Source of the DNA: Lysobacteraceae bacterium | Lineage (GTDB): Bacteria; Pseudomonadota; Gammaproteobacteria; Xanthomonadales; Xanthomonadaceae | Assembly: GCA_027483745.1 (NCBI GenBank) | Contig: JAIXTZ010000103.1 | Coordinates: 1-14,916, forward strand | Reading direction: 5' to 3' | Length of the DNA: 14,916 nucleotides | Made by a program: the position numbers and the translations under genes | Shown here: piece by piece, positions 1 to 7,390 of the stretch | Position numbering within the stretch: position 1 is the stretch's first letter | Layout of the letters: each line of letters begins with the position of its first letter | The notes under the pieces: generated by a model | Seen by the model: only the letters and a program-made list of their open reading frames with translations | The model's database searches: none | What the model was told of the DNA's origin: nothing

Positions 1-11
1 AGACTTCGCGC

Positions 12-28
12 CCCGTCGCGATGACGGG
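12..28. repeat. Small perfect inverted repeat upstream of the tRNA gene
   Basis: CCCGTC (12-17) and GACGGG (23-28) can pair as a 6-bp stem around a 5-base loop. No T-run follows, so this is not a convincing intrinsic terminator. It may be the tail of a terminator or a coding end that lies to the left of the window. The rest of bases 1-40 shows no recognisable gene or tRNA promoter. Confidence 0.3.
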
Positions 29-40
29 ACAGGTTTCGGT

Positions 41-116
41 GGGCCGTTAGCTCAGTCGGTAGAGCAGCTGGCTTTTAACTAGTTGGTCGATGGTTCGAAT
101 CCATCACGGCCCACCA
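41..116 (+). tRNA. tRNA-Lys (anticodon UUU)
   Basis: All four arms fold. The acceptor stem is GGGCCGT (41-47) with ACGGCCC (106-112). The D-arm stem is GCTC/GAGC (50-53, 62-65). The anticodon stem is 67-71 with 79-83, including G-U pairs. The anticodon loop CTTTTAA (72-78) places TTT at 74-76. The T-arm is GATGG/CCATC (89-93, 101-105) around TTCGAAT. The discriminator base is A113 and the CCA end is encoded (114-116), as is usual in gammaproteobacteria. It reads AAA and AAG lysine codons. Its 3' end faces the end of dps at a distance of 13 bases. I found no second copy of its 3' end in the window, so nothing suggests an integrated element. Confidence 0.97.
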
Positions 117-129
117 CTTCCTCCAAGCC

Positions 130-615
130 TCACTTCAAAAGCGCGCGCAGCATCCACGCGGTCTTCTCGTGCGCGTTGAGGCGAACGGTGAGGAGATCGG
201 CGGTGGGCTGGTCATCGGCGGCATCGGCGATCTTGAAAACGCCGCGCGCCGTTTTCGCGCAGGTGTCGTGTCCCGCCACGAGCTGCTCGACCATCACCCG
301 CCACTCCGGGACGCCCGCCTCCTCCTTGACGCTGCTGAGCTTGGCGAACTGTGCGCCCGAGCCCGGCGCGACATGGTCGAGGGCGCGGATGCGCTCGGCG
401 ATCTCATCGAGCGAGGTCCACAGTTCCGTGTACTGGGTCATGAACATCGTGTGCAAGCTGTTGAACATCGGCCCGGTGACGTTCCAGTGGAAGCTGTGGG
501 TCTTGAGATACAGCGTGTAGGTGTCGGCCAGCAGGGCGGACAAGCCATCGGCGAGCTTCTTGCGGTCCTTGGCGCTGATGCCGTTGTCGACCTTGAGGGC
601 GGGCGTCTTGCTCAT
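130..615 (-). CDS. dps: Dps family DNA-protecting ferritin-like protein
   Basis: A 161-residue protein of the size typical for Dps, the dodecameric mini-ferritin that binds DNA and uses peroxide to oxidise and store iron in stationary or oxidatively stressed cells. The ferroxidase signature is intact: H43 in the FHW motif, H55, then D70 and E74 in LDEIAERI, at the spacing known for the inter-subunit iron site. The N-terminal tail (about residues 1-20) carries several lysines, as in Dps proteins whose tails touch DNA. I chose the start at 615 because AGGAG (622-626) lies 6 bases upstream. An in-frame ATG at 651 would add 12 residues and lacks comparable support. The gene is divergent from hrpA and its 3' end converges on the tRNA gene. 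I saw no clear OxyR or Fur site. Family certain; DNA binding by this member inferred. Confidence 0.95.
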   Translation of the reverse strand: MSKTPALKVDNGISAKDRKKLADGLSALLADTYTLYLKTHSFHWNVTGPMFNSLHTMFMTQYTELWTSLDEIAERIRALDHVAPGSGAQFAKLSSVKEEAGVPEWRVMVEQLVAGHDTCAKTARGVFKIADAADDQPTADLLTVRLNAHEKTAWMLRALLK

Positions 616-621
616 GGCGGG

Positions 622-626
622 CTCCT
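622..626 (-). promoter_or_regulatory. Ribosome binding site of dps
   Basis: The minus strand reads AGGAG, six bases before ATG at 615. This strong Shine-Dalgarno sequence favours the 161-residue product over the 173-residue frame that opens at 651. Confidence 0.75.
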
Positions 627-695
627 GGAGCACGTGGCGGATGAAGCGCAAGCGTAACTCCGGTCGGATCCACGAGGCGTGCGGTGCCGAACGGA

Positions 696-701
696 TACAC
701 T
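696..701 (+). promoter_or_regulatory. Possible -10 box of hrpA (leaderless-type)
   Basis: TACACT matches the sigma-70 -10 consensus at four positions (T, A, A, T) and ends 9 bases before the ATG at 711. If it is used, transcription would begin at or within a few bases of the start codon, which would explain why no Shine-Dalgarno sequence is visible. No good -35 box is apparent about 17 bases upstream. Prediction only. Confidence 0.3.
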
Positions 702-710
702 GCGCGCCCC

Positions 711-3700
711 ATGCGCGAGCCCGCCGAAACCCCTGCCGCGCCCGCGCCCCGCGCCGCGCGCCCCGACCCGCTCGACCGCGTCCTCGCCAAGGACCGCGGG
801 GCGCTGCTGCGCCTGCAGAAGCGGCTGGCGGAAGCGAAGGGCGAGGCGAGGGCCACGGCGCAGCAGGCGCTGGAACAGGCGCTGGCCCGCTCGCGCGAGG
901 CCTTTGCCGCCCGCGAGGCGCGCCTGCCCGACCCGCGCATCGACACCGAGCTGCCGATCGGCCGCGAGGCCGAGGCGATCGTCGAGCTGATCCACAAGCA
1001 CCAGGTCGTCGTCATCGCCGGCGAGACGGGTTCCGGCAAGACCACCCAGCTGCCCAAGCTCTGCCTCGCCGCCGGTCGCGGTGCCGCGGGCCTGATCGGC
1101 TGCACCCAGCCGCGCCGCATCGCCGCGCGCGCGGTGGCCAAGCGCGTCGCCGAGGAGCTTCAGGTGCCGCTGGGCAAGGAAGTCGGCTGGCAGGTGCGCT
1201 TCACCGAGCAGGTGGGCGAGGACACGCTGGTCAAGTTCATGACCGACGGCATCTTGCTGGCCGAGATCCAGAAGGACCGCTACCTCTCGGCCTACGACAC
1301 GATCATCGTCGACGAGGCCCACGAGCGTTCGCTGAACATCGATTTCCTGCTGGGTTACCTGAAGGGCCTGCTGCGCAAGCGCCGCGACCTCAAGCTGATC
1401 GTCACCTCGGCGACCATCGACACCGAGCGCTTCGCCCAGCACTTCGACGGCGCGCCGGTGATCAGCGTCGAGGGCCGCAGCTATCCCGTCGAGGTGCGCT
1501 ACCGGCCGCTGGAAGACACCAACGCCGACATCGCCTCGAAGCCCGATGCTGAGAAGTCGCTGTACGAAGGCCTGCTGGCGGCCTGCGACGAGATCACCCG
1601 GGAAGACGCGCGCGGCGACGTGCTGGTGTTCCTGCCGGGCGAGCGCGAGATCCGCGAGGTGCACCACCTGTTGGAACGCCGGAAGTACCGGGAGACCGAG
1701 GTGCTGCCCCTGTACGCGCGGCTTTCGGCCAAGGACCAGGACCGCGTGTTCAACCCGGGGCCGAAGCGGCGCATCGTGCTCGCGACGAACGTGGCCGAGA
1801 CGTCGCTGACGGTGCCGCGCATCCGCTACGTGGTCGACCCGGGCACGGCGCGGGTGAAGCGCTACAGCCCGCGCATGAAGCTGGACCGCCTGCACATCGA
1901 GGACATCGCCCAGGCCAGCGCCGACCAGCGCAAGGGCCGCTGCGGGCGCGTGTCCTCGGGCATCTGCTACCGGCTCTTCAGCGAGCAAGACTTCAACAGC
2001 CGTCCACGCTACACCGACCCGGAACTGCTGCGCTCCTCGCTGGCCGGCGTGATCCTGCGGATGCTGTCGCTGGGCCTGGGCCGGGTCGAGGATTTCCCCT
2101 TCATCGACGCCCCGGACCCGCGCGCCGTGGCCGACGGCTGGCAGCAGCTCACCGAACTCGGCGCGGTCGACAAGCACCGCCAGCTCACCCCGGTGGGCAA
2201 GCAGATGGCGGCTTTCGCCGTCGACGTGAAGCTGGCGCGCATGCTGATCGCCGCGAAGGAGCGTGGGGCCCTGCGCGAAATGATCGTCATCGCCAGCTTC
2301 CTCGGCCTGCAGGACCCGCGCGAACGCCCGCAGGAAGCCCGCGAGGCCGCCGACCGCGCCCACGCCGCCTTCGCCGACGAGCGCTCGGAGTTCGTCAGCA
2401 TCCTCAAGCTCTGGGACGCCTATCGCGCCGCGCATGAAGACCTCTCGCAGTCGAAGCTGCGTGACTGGTGCAGTTCACGCTTCCTCAACTTCCTGCGCCT
2501 GCGCGAATGGCGCGAGCTGCATCGCCAGCTGATCCTGAACTGCGAGGCGCTCGGCTGGTCGCAGAACGAGGCGCCGGCCGACTATGCCGACCTGCATCGC
2601 GCGCTGCTCGCCGGTCTCGCGCTGCAGACCGGGCATCGCTCGGAGAAGGGGCTCTACGAAGCCCCGCGCAGTCGCAAGTTCGGCTTGTTCCCCGCCTCCA
2701 CGCTGGCGCAAAAGCCGCCGCCGTGGTTGCTGTGCGCGACGCTGCTCGACACCGCCAAGGTCTGGGGCATCACCGCCGCGAAGATCGAGCCGGAGTGGGT
2801 GATCGATGCCGTGCCGCACCTGCTTTCGCGCCGGCACTTCGACCCGCACTGGTCGCGGCGGCAGGGCCGCGTGCAGGGTTCGGAGCAGATCGGTCTGTTC
2901 GGCCTGGTGCTGCTGCCGAAGAGGCCGGTGCACTACGGCGGCCTGTACCCCGACGAAGCCCGCGAGATTTTTGTTCGACAGGGATTGGTGACGGGCGAGA
3001 TCGACACCCGCATCCCGCTGGTGAAACGCAACCTCGCGACGCTCGAACGCGCGCAGGAGGAAGAGGCGAAGCAGCGCCGCGCTGGGCTGGTCGTCGACGA
3101 GGACTGGCAGGTGCGCTGGTATCTCGATCGTCTGCCCTCCGACGTGCACAACACCGCGGCGCTCGAGAGCTGGTACGGCAAGCTCGACCCGGCCGCGAAG
3201 AAAGCGCTGGAGTGGTCGCTGGCCGATTTGATGTCGGTCGAGGGCAGCGGCGTCGAGCGCTTCCCGAAGTTCCTGCCGCTTGGCGATGCACGCTTGGCGC
3301 TGCATTACCGCTTCGAGCCTGGCCATGCCGAAGACGGCGTGACGCTGGACGTGCCCCTGCACCTGCTGCCCGCGCTCGACGCCGCGCGGCTGACGTGGCT
3401 GGTGCCGGGGCTGGTGGAAGAGAAGGCCACCGAGCTGATCCGCGGCCTGCCCAAGGCGCTGCGCCGCAACTTCGTGCCCGCGCCGGATTTCGCCCGCGCC
3501 TTCGCGCTGGCCTATCCGAACGGCGACGCCGACAGCCTGCCCGGCGCGCTGGGCCGTTTCCTCGCCAAGGCGACGGGCGTCGAGGTGGCCGCGCTGGACT
3601 TCGACGAGGGCGTGCTGGAACCGCATCTGCGGATGAACCTGCGCGTTGGCGAGGTGGAGGGCCGGGGCTTCCGCCTGCTCGGCCAATCGCGCTCGCTCGA

Positions 3701-4634
3701 CGAGCTCAAGGCGCGTTTCGGTGCGGAGGCCGAGAAAGCCTTCGCCGCGCGCGCGGGCGAACGCTTGGCCCGCGAGGGCCTGCGCGAGTTTCCCGCCGAG
3801 CCGATCCCGGTCGAGATCAGCGGTGCGGGCGGCCTGCCGGCCTTCCCGGCACTGGTGCTCGATGGCGACGACGTGGCCCTGCGCGTGCTGGCCGATCGCG
3901 AGGCCGCGGCGCAGGCGCATGCCAGTGGCGTGGTGCGGCTGGCGGAAATCGCCTTGGCCGATTCGGTGAAGTCGGCCCGCAAGCAGCTGCCGCTGAACCC
4001 GAAGACCGCGATGGTCTACACCGCCGTCGCCACGGCCGAGCAGCTGCGCGCTGATCTGGTCGCCAAGGCCCTCGCGGCATTGCTCGACGGCGGCCAGGGC
4101 GGCGTGACGCTCGCCGCGATCCGCGACCGCGAGGCCTTCAATCGGGCGATCGGCGCGGTGAAGCAGAAGCTGTTCGGCGAAGCGATGGCCCGACTCAAGA
4201 TCGCCGAGGCCGCGCTCAGCCAGTACGCCGAGATCCGGCCCAAGCTCGAGGCGCCGGTGATGGGTTGGGCCAAGGCGAATCTTGATGATCTTCGGGCCCA
4301 GTTGGCGGGTCTCGTGCATCCCGGCTTCGTGCGCCAGACGCCGCCGGACGCCTTCAACGAACTGCCGCGTTACCTGAAGGCGCTGGCGCTGCGCGCCGAG
4401 CGCGCCCTGCGCGACCCCACCCGCGACCAGCAGCGCATGCTGGAGGTTCAGCCTTTCGCGAAGGCGCTCGACGATGCGCGCCGCCGCGGCACCGCGCTGG
4501 AGGCGGGGTGGCAGGCTCTGCGCTGGGATCTGGAGGAGTTGCGCGTGTCGCTGTTCGCGCAGGAGCTGGGCACCAAGCGGCCGGTATCGGCCAAGCGCCT
4601 CGCCAAGCAGCTCGAGGCGCTTTCCGCGCGTTGA
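711..4634 (+). CDS. hrpA: ATP-dependent DEAH-box RNA helicase HrpA
   Basis: A 1,307-residue protein, close to the roughly 1,300 residues of E. coli HrpA. The family consists of cytoplasmic ATP-driven 3'-5' RNA helicases linked to fimbrial mRNA processing and to rescue of stalled or collided ribosomes. Motifs seen: Walker A GETGSGKT (104-111), DEAH (201-204), SAT (233-235) and the arginine-finger motif QRKGRCGR (406-413). A helicase-associated winged-helix/HA2 region follows (about 440-560), then an OB-fold-like segment (about 630-700), then the long C-terminal DUF3418 region (about 715-1300) that separates HrpA from shorter DEAH proteins such as HrpB. I prefer the ATG at 711; a GTG at 684 would add nine residues and would place the candidate -10 box inside the gene. 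The stop lies 3 bases from the stop of the convergent downstream gene. No frameshift or missing motif. Confidence 0.96.
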   Translation: MREPAETPAAPAPRAARPDPLDRVLAKDRGALLRLQKRLAEAKGEARATAQQALEQALARSREAFAAREARLPDPRIDTELPIGREAEAIVELIHKHQVVVIAGETGSGKTTQLPKLCLAAGRGAAGLIGCTQPRRIAARAVAKRVAEELQVPLGKEVGWQVRFTEQVGEDTLVKFMTDGILLAEIQKDRYLSAYDTIIVDEAHERSLNIDFLLGYLKGLLRKRRDLKLIVTSATIDTERFAQHFDGAPVISVEGRSYPVEVRYRPLEDTNADIASKPDAEKSLYEGLLAACDEITREDARGDVLVFLPGEREIREVHHLLERRKYRETEVLPLYARLSAKDQDRVFNPGPKRRIVLATNVAETSLTVPRIRYVVDPGTARVKRYSPRMKLDRLHIEDIAQASADQRKGRCGRVSSGICYRLFSEQDFNSRPRYTDPELLRSSLAGVILRMLSLGLGRVEDFPFIDAPDPRAVADGWQQLTELGAVDKHRQLTPVGKQMAAFAVDVKLARMLIAAKERGALREMIVIASFLGLQDPRERPQEAREAADRAHAAFADERSEFVSILKLWDAYRAAHEDLSQSKLRDWCSSRFLNFLRLREWRELHRQLILNCEALGWSQNEAPADYADLHRALLAGLALQTGHRSEKGLYEAPRSRKFGLFPASTLAQKPPPWLLCATLLDTAKVWGITAAKIEPEWVIDAVPHLLSRRHFDPHWSRRQGRVQGSEQIGLFGLVLLPKRPVHYGGLYPDEAREIFVRQGLVTGEIDTRIPLVKRNLATLERAQEEEAKQRRAGLVVDEDWQVRWYLDRLPSDVHNTAALESWYGKLDPAAKKALEWSLADLMSVEGSGVERFPKFLPLGDARLALHYRFEPGHAEDGVTLDVPLHLLPALDAARLTWLVPGLVEEKATELIRGLPKALRRNFVPAPDFARAFALAYPNGDADSLPGALGRFLAKATGVEVAALDFDEGVLEPHLRMNLRVGEVEGRGFRLLGQSRSLDELKARFGAEAEKAFAARAGERLAREGLREFPAEPIPVEISGAGGLPAFPALVLDGDDVALRVLADREAAAQAHASGVVRLAEIALADSVKSARKQLPLNPKTAMVYTAVATAEQLRADLVAKALAALLDGGQGGVTLAAIRDREAFNRAIGAVKQKLFGEAMARLKIAEAALSQYAEIRPKLEAPVMGWAKANLDDLRAQLAGLVHPGFVRQTPPDAFNELPRYLKALALRAERALRDPTRDQQRMLEVQPFAKALDDARRRGTALEAGWQALRWDLEELRVSLFAQELGTKRPVSAKRLAKQLEALSAR

Positions 4635-4637
4635 GGC

Positions 4638-5111
4638 TTACTCGACGCGCTCGACCTTCATCGACGCGTTGTAGCCTTCGACCTTCAGGCGCCAAGCCCC
4701 GAACAGCCCCTTGCTGATGGTCACCCGCGGGTTGGTCAGGTTCACGCCGCGCAGCGCGCTGCTGGGGTCGATCGCGCGCCACACCTGGCCGTTGGCGAGC
4801 GTGAACACGTCACCGCCCTGCCAGCCCGTGAAGGTGCCGGGCAAGGTCGAGACGATGTCGGCCTCGTCATCCAGCGCCTCGGCGCGCAGCCCTCGGGTAT
4901 CGGCCACCGCCGCGTCTGCGCCCATGCAGCGCCCGTCGCGCTGCAGCCATGCGTTCAGCGCCTGCAGTTGCGCATCCGAGAGCTTGTCGAGGCCGGCCTC
5001 GCGGAACTCGGCGGCGCTCATGCGTTCCTCGACGCTCGAGAACCCCTGCGAAGCGGCGGTTCCGCAGACGGTCATCAGCGCGAGGGCGAGGAGAGGGGCG
5101 GCGTGGCGCAT
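4638..5111 (-). CDS. Small exported protein with SH3-like C-terminal region, function unknown
   Basis: A 157-residue protein. Residues 1-20 form a typical Sec signal peptide: charged start, hydrophobic core around LLALALM, small residues T-A-A-S near the cut, so cleavage is likely around 20-21. C15 is not in a proper lipobox, so a soluble or periplasmic form is likelier than a lipoprotein. A helical segment at 31-57 (EFREAGLDKLSDAQLQALNAWL) is followed by a beta-rich region (about 95-157) with LANGQVWRAID near 105-115 and GLFGAWRLKVEGYN near 135-148. I recall the same two-part pattern in uncharacterised Xanthomonas and Lysobacter proteins, but no function is known to me. The start at 5111 has AAGGA (5118-5122) six bases upstream. 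It is convergent with hrpA (3-base gap) and divergent from relA. Confidence 0.85.
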   Translation of the reverse strand: MRHAAPLLALALMTVCGTAASQGFSSVEERMSAAEFREAGLDKLSDAQLQALNAWLQRDGRCMGADAAVADTRGLRAEALDDEADIVSTLPGTFTGWQGGDVFTLANGQVWRAIDPSSALRGVNLTNPRVTISKGLFGAWRLKVEGYNASMKVERVE

Positions 5112-5117
5112 GGGGAT

Positions 5118-5122
5118 TCCTT
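5118..5122 (-). promoter_or_regulatory. Ribosome binding site of the exported protein gene
   Basis: The minus strand reads AAGGA six bases before ATG 5111. It selects this start over an in-frame ATG 13 codons upstream, which would bury the signal peptide behind a non-hydrophobic tail. Confidence 0.65.
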
Positions 5123-5192
5123 GTCGAAGGGAGCGGAGGTGGGAGCTCAACGGAAACGCCTGATTTTTGCAATCGGCAACCGTGGTCGGGAT

Positions 5193-5197
5193 GAAGG
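5193..5197 (+). promoter_or_regulatory. Ribosome binding site for the upstream relA start
   Basis: GAAGG lies six bases before ATG 5204, a normal position for a Shine-Dalgarno sequence. It is the main support for the longer RelA product. It competes with the GTG start at 5291, which instead has a -10-like hexamer just ahead of it. Confidence 0.45.
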
Positions 5198-5203
5198 CGA
5201 TCG

Positions 5204-7390
5204 ATGTCGGCGGCGCGCCCGATGGGGCATGACGGAATGCACGCGCCCGAGTTGTGGGATGTCGGCGCGGAAGTCTACCCTCGGGGCATCGTGAAGCCTG
5301 CTTCCCCCGCCACGCCCAACGCTTTGAACGCCCTGGCCGAGTGGCGGGCTCTGGCGTCTGCGTCGTCGGGTGAATCGGCCGCCGGCCTGTTTTGCCACCG
5401 AGCGCTGGACGTTCTTGCGGCCCTGTCGCCGGATCGCGAGATGATCTGGGCCACGGCTCTGGTGGCCCTGGGACCCGAGGCGCCCGATGCCACGGGCGCG
5501 CCGACGCCCGGCCGCTTAGCCGCCATGCTGGACGGCGTTCGTGCCGCGGAGCAGGTGTGGGCCCTGCATGCGCGCACCGAGGGGCGGGCGGATGCCGAAG
5601 GCCTGCGTCGCCTGCTGCTCGCCATCGTCCGCGACCTGCGCGTGGTGCCCGTGCTGCTGGCCCTGCAGCTCGCCCGGCTCCGCCACGCCTCGGCCCTTCC
5701 CGAGGCCGAGCGCACCGAACTCGCGCGGCTCGCCGCCGACATCCTCGCGCCGCTGGCGAACCGGCTGGGCATCTGGCAGCTGAAGTGGGAGATCGAGGAC
5801 CTCGCGTTCCGCTTCCAGCAGCCGGAGACCTACCAGCGCATCGCCCGCCTGCTGGATGAGAAGCGCGGCGCGCGCGAGCAGTACATCGAGGACGTGAAGG
5901 CGCAACTGCGCTTGGCCCTGCGCGAGTCTGGCATCGACGGCGACGTGGCCGGCCGGCCGAAGCACATCTACAGCATCTGGAAGAAGATGCAGCGCAAGGA
6001 CGTGCCCTTCGGCGAGCTCTATGACATCCGCGCCGTGCGCGTGCTGGTGGGCGACGTCGCCGCCTGCTACGCGGCGCTCGGCGTCGTGCACCAAGTGTGG
6101 ACGCCGATCGCGAAGGAATTCGACGACTACATCGCCCGGCCGAAGGCCAACGGCTATCGCAGCCTGCACACGGCGGTGGTTGGCCCCGAGGGCCGCGCGC
6201 TCGAGGTACAGATCCGCACGCGCGAGATGCACGAGCAGGCCGAGCTCGGCGTCGCCGCCCACTGGCGCTACAAGGAGGGCGGCGGGGCCGATGCCAGCTT
6301 CGAACGCAAGATCGCCTGGATGCGCCAGCTGCTCGATTCGAGCGAGGGCGACGAGCAGAAGCTGCAGGAGGGCCTGAAGGCCGACCTCGTCGAGGACCGC
6401 GTCTACGTGCTGACGCCGCAGGGCAAGGTCGTCGACCTGCCGCGCGGTGCGACCGTGCTCGATTTCGCCTATGCGGTGCACACCGAGGTCGGACACCGCT
6501 GCCGGGGCGCGAAGATCAATGGTCGCATCGTCACCCTCGATTCGAAGCCGGGCACCGGCGACATGGTGGAGATCCTCACCGCCAAGGCCAGCGCGCCGCG
6601 CCGCGATTGGCTGCAGCCGGCCAGCGGTTTCCTCGTCACCGGCCGGGCGCGCGACAAGGTGCGCGCGTGGTTCCACAAGCTGGACCGCGCGCAGAACCTC
6701 GTCGAAGGTCGCGAACTGCTCGAAAAGGAATTGCGCCGCCTCGGCCTGCTTGGCGCCGATCTCGCGCCGGTGCTGCCGCGCCTCCGCCTTGCCACGCAGG
6801 ACGACCTCCTCGTGGCGCTGTCGCTGGGTGATGTCAGTCCGGCGCAGGTCAGCCGCGCGCTGCACGAGGCGCAGCAGCCCAAGGAGGCGCCAGCGCTGCC
6901 GCCCATCCCGGCCGCGGCGTCGCGCGACAAAGTCGGTGCGCGCAGCGACAGTTTCGTGGTCGATGGCGTGGGCAACCTGCTGATGCAGCTGGCGCGCTGC
7001 TGTCAGCCGGTGCCGGGGGACGCCATCGCCGGCTACCTCACGCGGGGCCGTGGCATCAGCGTGCACCGCGCCGACTGCGTGGCGCTGTCGCGCCTGGTCG
7101 CGCGTGATCCGGACCGGGCGATGCCGGTCTCGTGGGGCCGCGCCGGCGGCACCTATGCCGTCGACGTGGCCATCCACGGCCTGGATCGCAAGTCGTTGCT
7201 GAAGGACATCACCACCCTGATCGCGCAGGAGGGCATCCACATCAATGCCGTCGCTTCGCGCAGCGACGACGGCCGCGGCCTCGCCGACCTCAAGCTCACC
7301 TTGAAGGTCAGCGATTTCGAGCAGCTCTCGAAGCTGCTGGCGCGGCTGACCGCCGTGCCCGGCGTGCGCGACGCGCGGCGGGTCGGCTGA
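5204..7390 (+). CDS. relA: GTP pyrophosphokinase RelA ((p)ppGpp synthetase I)
   Basis: A 728-residue long RSH protein. It makes (p)ppGpp from ATP and GTP/GDP when uncharged tRNA enters the ribosome, driving the stringent response. Domain order: pseudo-hydrolase region (about 55-190), synthetase (about 235-380), TGS (400-461), helical region, zinc-finger-like domain (about 590-630) and ACT/RRM (about 650-728). The synthetase carries the acidic E305-F-D-D308 motif typical of monofunctional RelA, where SpoT/Rel have a basic RxKD, and then ANGYRSLHT (315-323). The hydrolase HD motif is gone: where SpoT has LLHD, this protein reads TALVALG (84-90), and the later ADRLHN element is also lost. The ribosome-contacting Cys-Cys-His-Cys set is present (C599, C600, H621, C625). 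The start at 5204 has a Shine-Dalgarno sequence; GTG 5291 would remove 29 residues that show no family similarity I recognise. The stop overlaps the next gene's ATG. Confidence 0.96.
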   Translation: MSAARPMGHDGMHAPELWDVGAEVYPRGIVKPASPATPNALNALAEWRALASASSGESAAGLFCHRALDVLAALSPDREMIWATALVALGPEAPDATGAPTPGRLAAMLDGVRAAEQVWALHARTEGRADAEGLRRLLLAIVRDLRVVPVLLALQLARLRHASALPEAERTELARLAADILAPLANRLGIWQLKWEIEDLAFRFQQPETYQRIARLLDEKRGAREQYIEDVKAQLRLALRESGIDGDVAGRPKHIYSIWKKMQRKDVPFGELYDIRAVRVLVGDVAACYAALGVVHQVWTPIAKEFDDYIARPKANGYRSLHTAVVGPEGRALEVQIRTREMHEQAELGVAAHWRYKEGGGADASFERKIAWMRQLLDSSEGDEQKLQEGLKADLVEDRVYVLTPQGKVVDLPRGATVLDFAYAVHTEVGHRCRGAKINGRIVTLDSKPGTGDMVEILTAKASAPRRDWLQPASGFLVTGRARDKVRAWFHKLDRAQNLVEGRELLEKELRRLGLLGADLAPVLPRLRLATQDDLLVALSLGDVSPAQVSRALHEAQQPKEAPALPPIPAAASRDKVGARSDSFVVDGVGNLLMQLARCCQPVPGDAIAGYLTRGRGISVHRADCVALSRLVARDPDRAMPVSWGRAGGTYAVDVAIHGLDRKSLLKDITTLIAQEGIHINAVASRSDDGRGLADLKLTLKVSDFEQLSKLLARLTAVPGVRDARRVG
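5252..5281 (+). promoter_or_regulatory. Possible promoter inside the relA 5' end
   Basis: TTGTGG (5252-5257) and TACCCT (5276-5281) are 18 bases apart, and TACCCT ends 9 bases before GTG 5291. The geometry equals that seen ahead of hrpA and could give a leaderless relA mRNA starting at GTG 5291. It conflicts with the Shine-Dalgarno-supported ATG at 5204, so at most one is the main start, or two products exist. Confidence 0.25.

Noticed and set aside
41..130. tRNA-Lys as an attachment site for an integrated element
   Set aside because: No integrase gene and no second copy of the tRNA 3' end in the window; the adjacent gene is a housekeeping dps.
83..657. Plus-strand open frames through the tRNA and dps
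   Set aside because: One starts inside the tRNA and both lie antisense to a clear Dps gene with an intact ferroxidase site and ribosome binding site.
5112..5203. A riboswitch, attenuator or small RNA in the gap between the exported protein gene and relA
   Set aside because: The gap is only 92 bases; I see one short AT-rich patch (about 5161-5172) but no hairpin series, T-run or recognised aptamer core.
5204..7390. Bifunctional SpoT/Rel instead of RelA
   Set aside because: The hydrolase HD motif is absent and the synthetase loop reads EFDD, the signature of the monofunctional RelA class.
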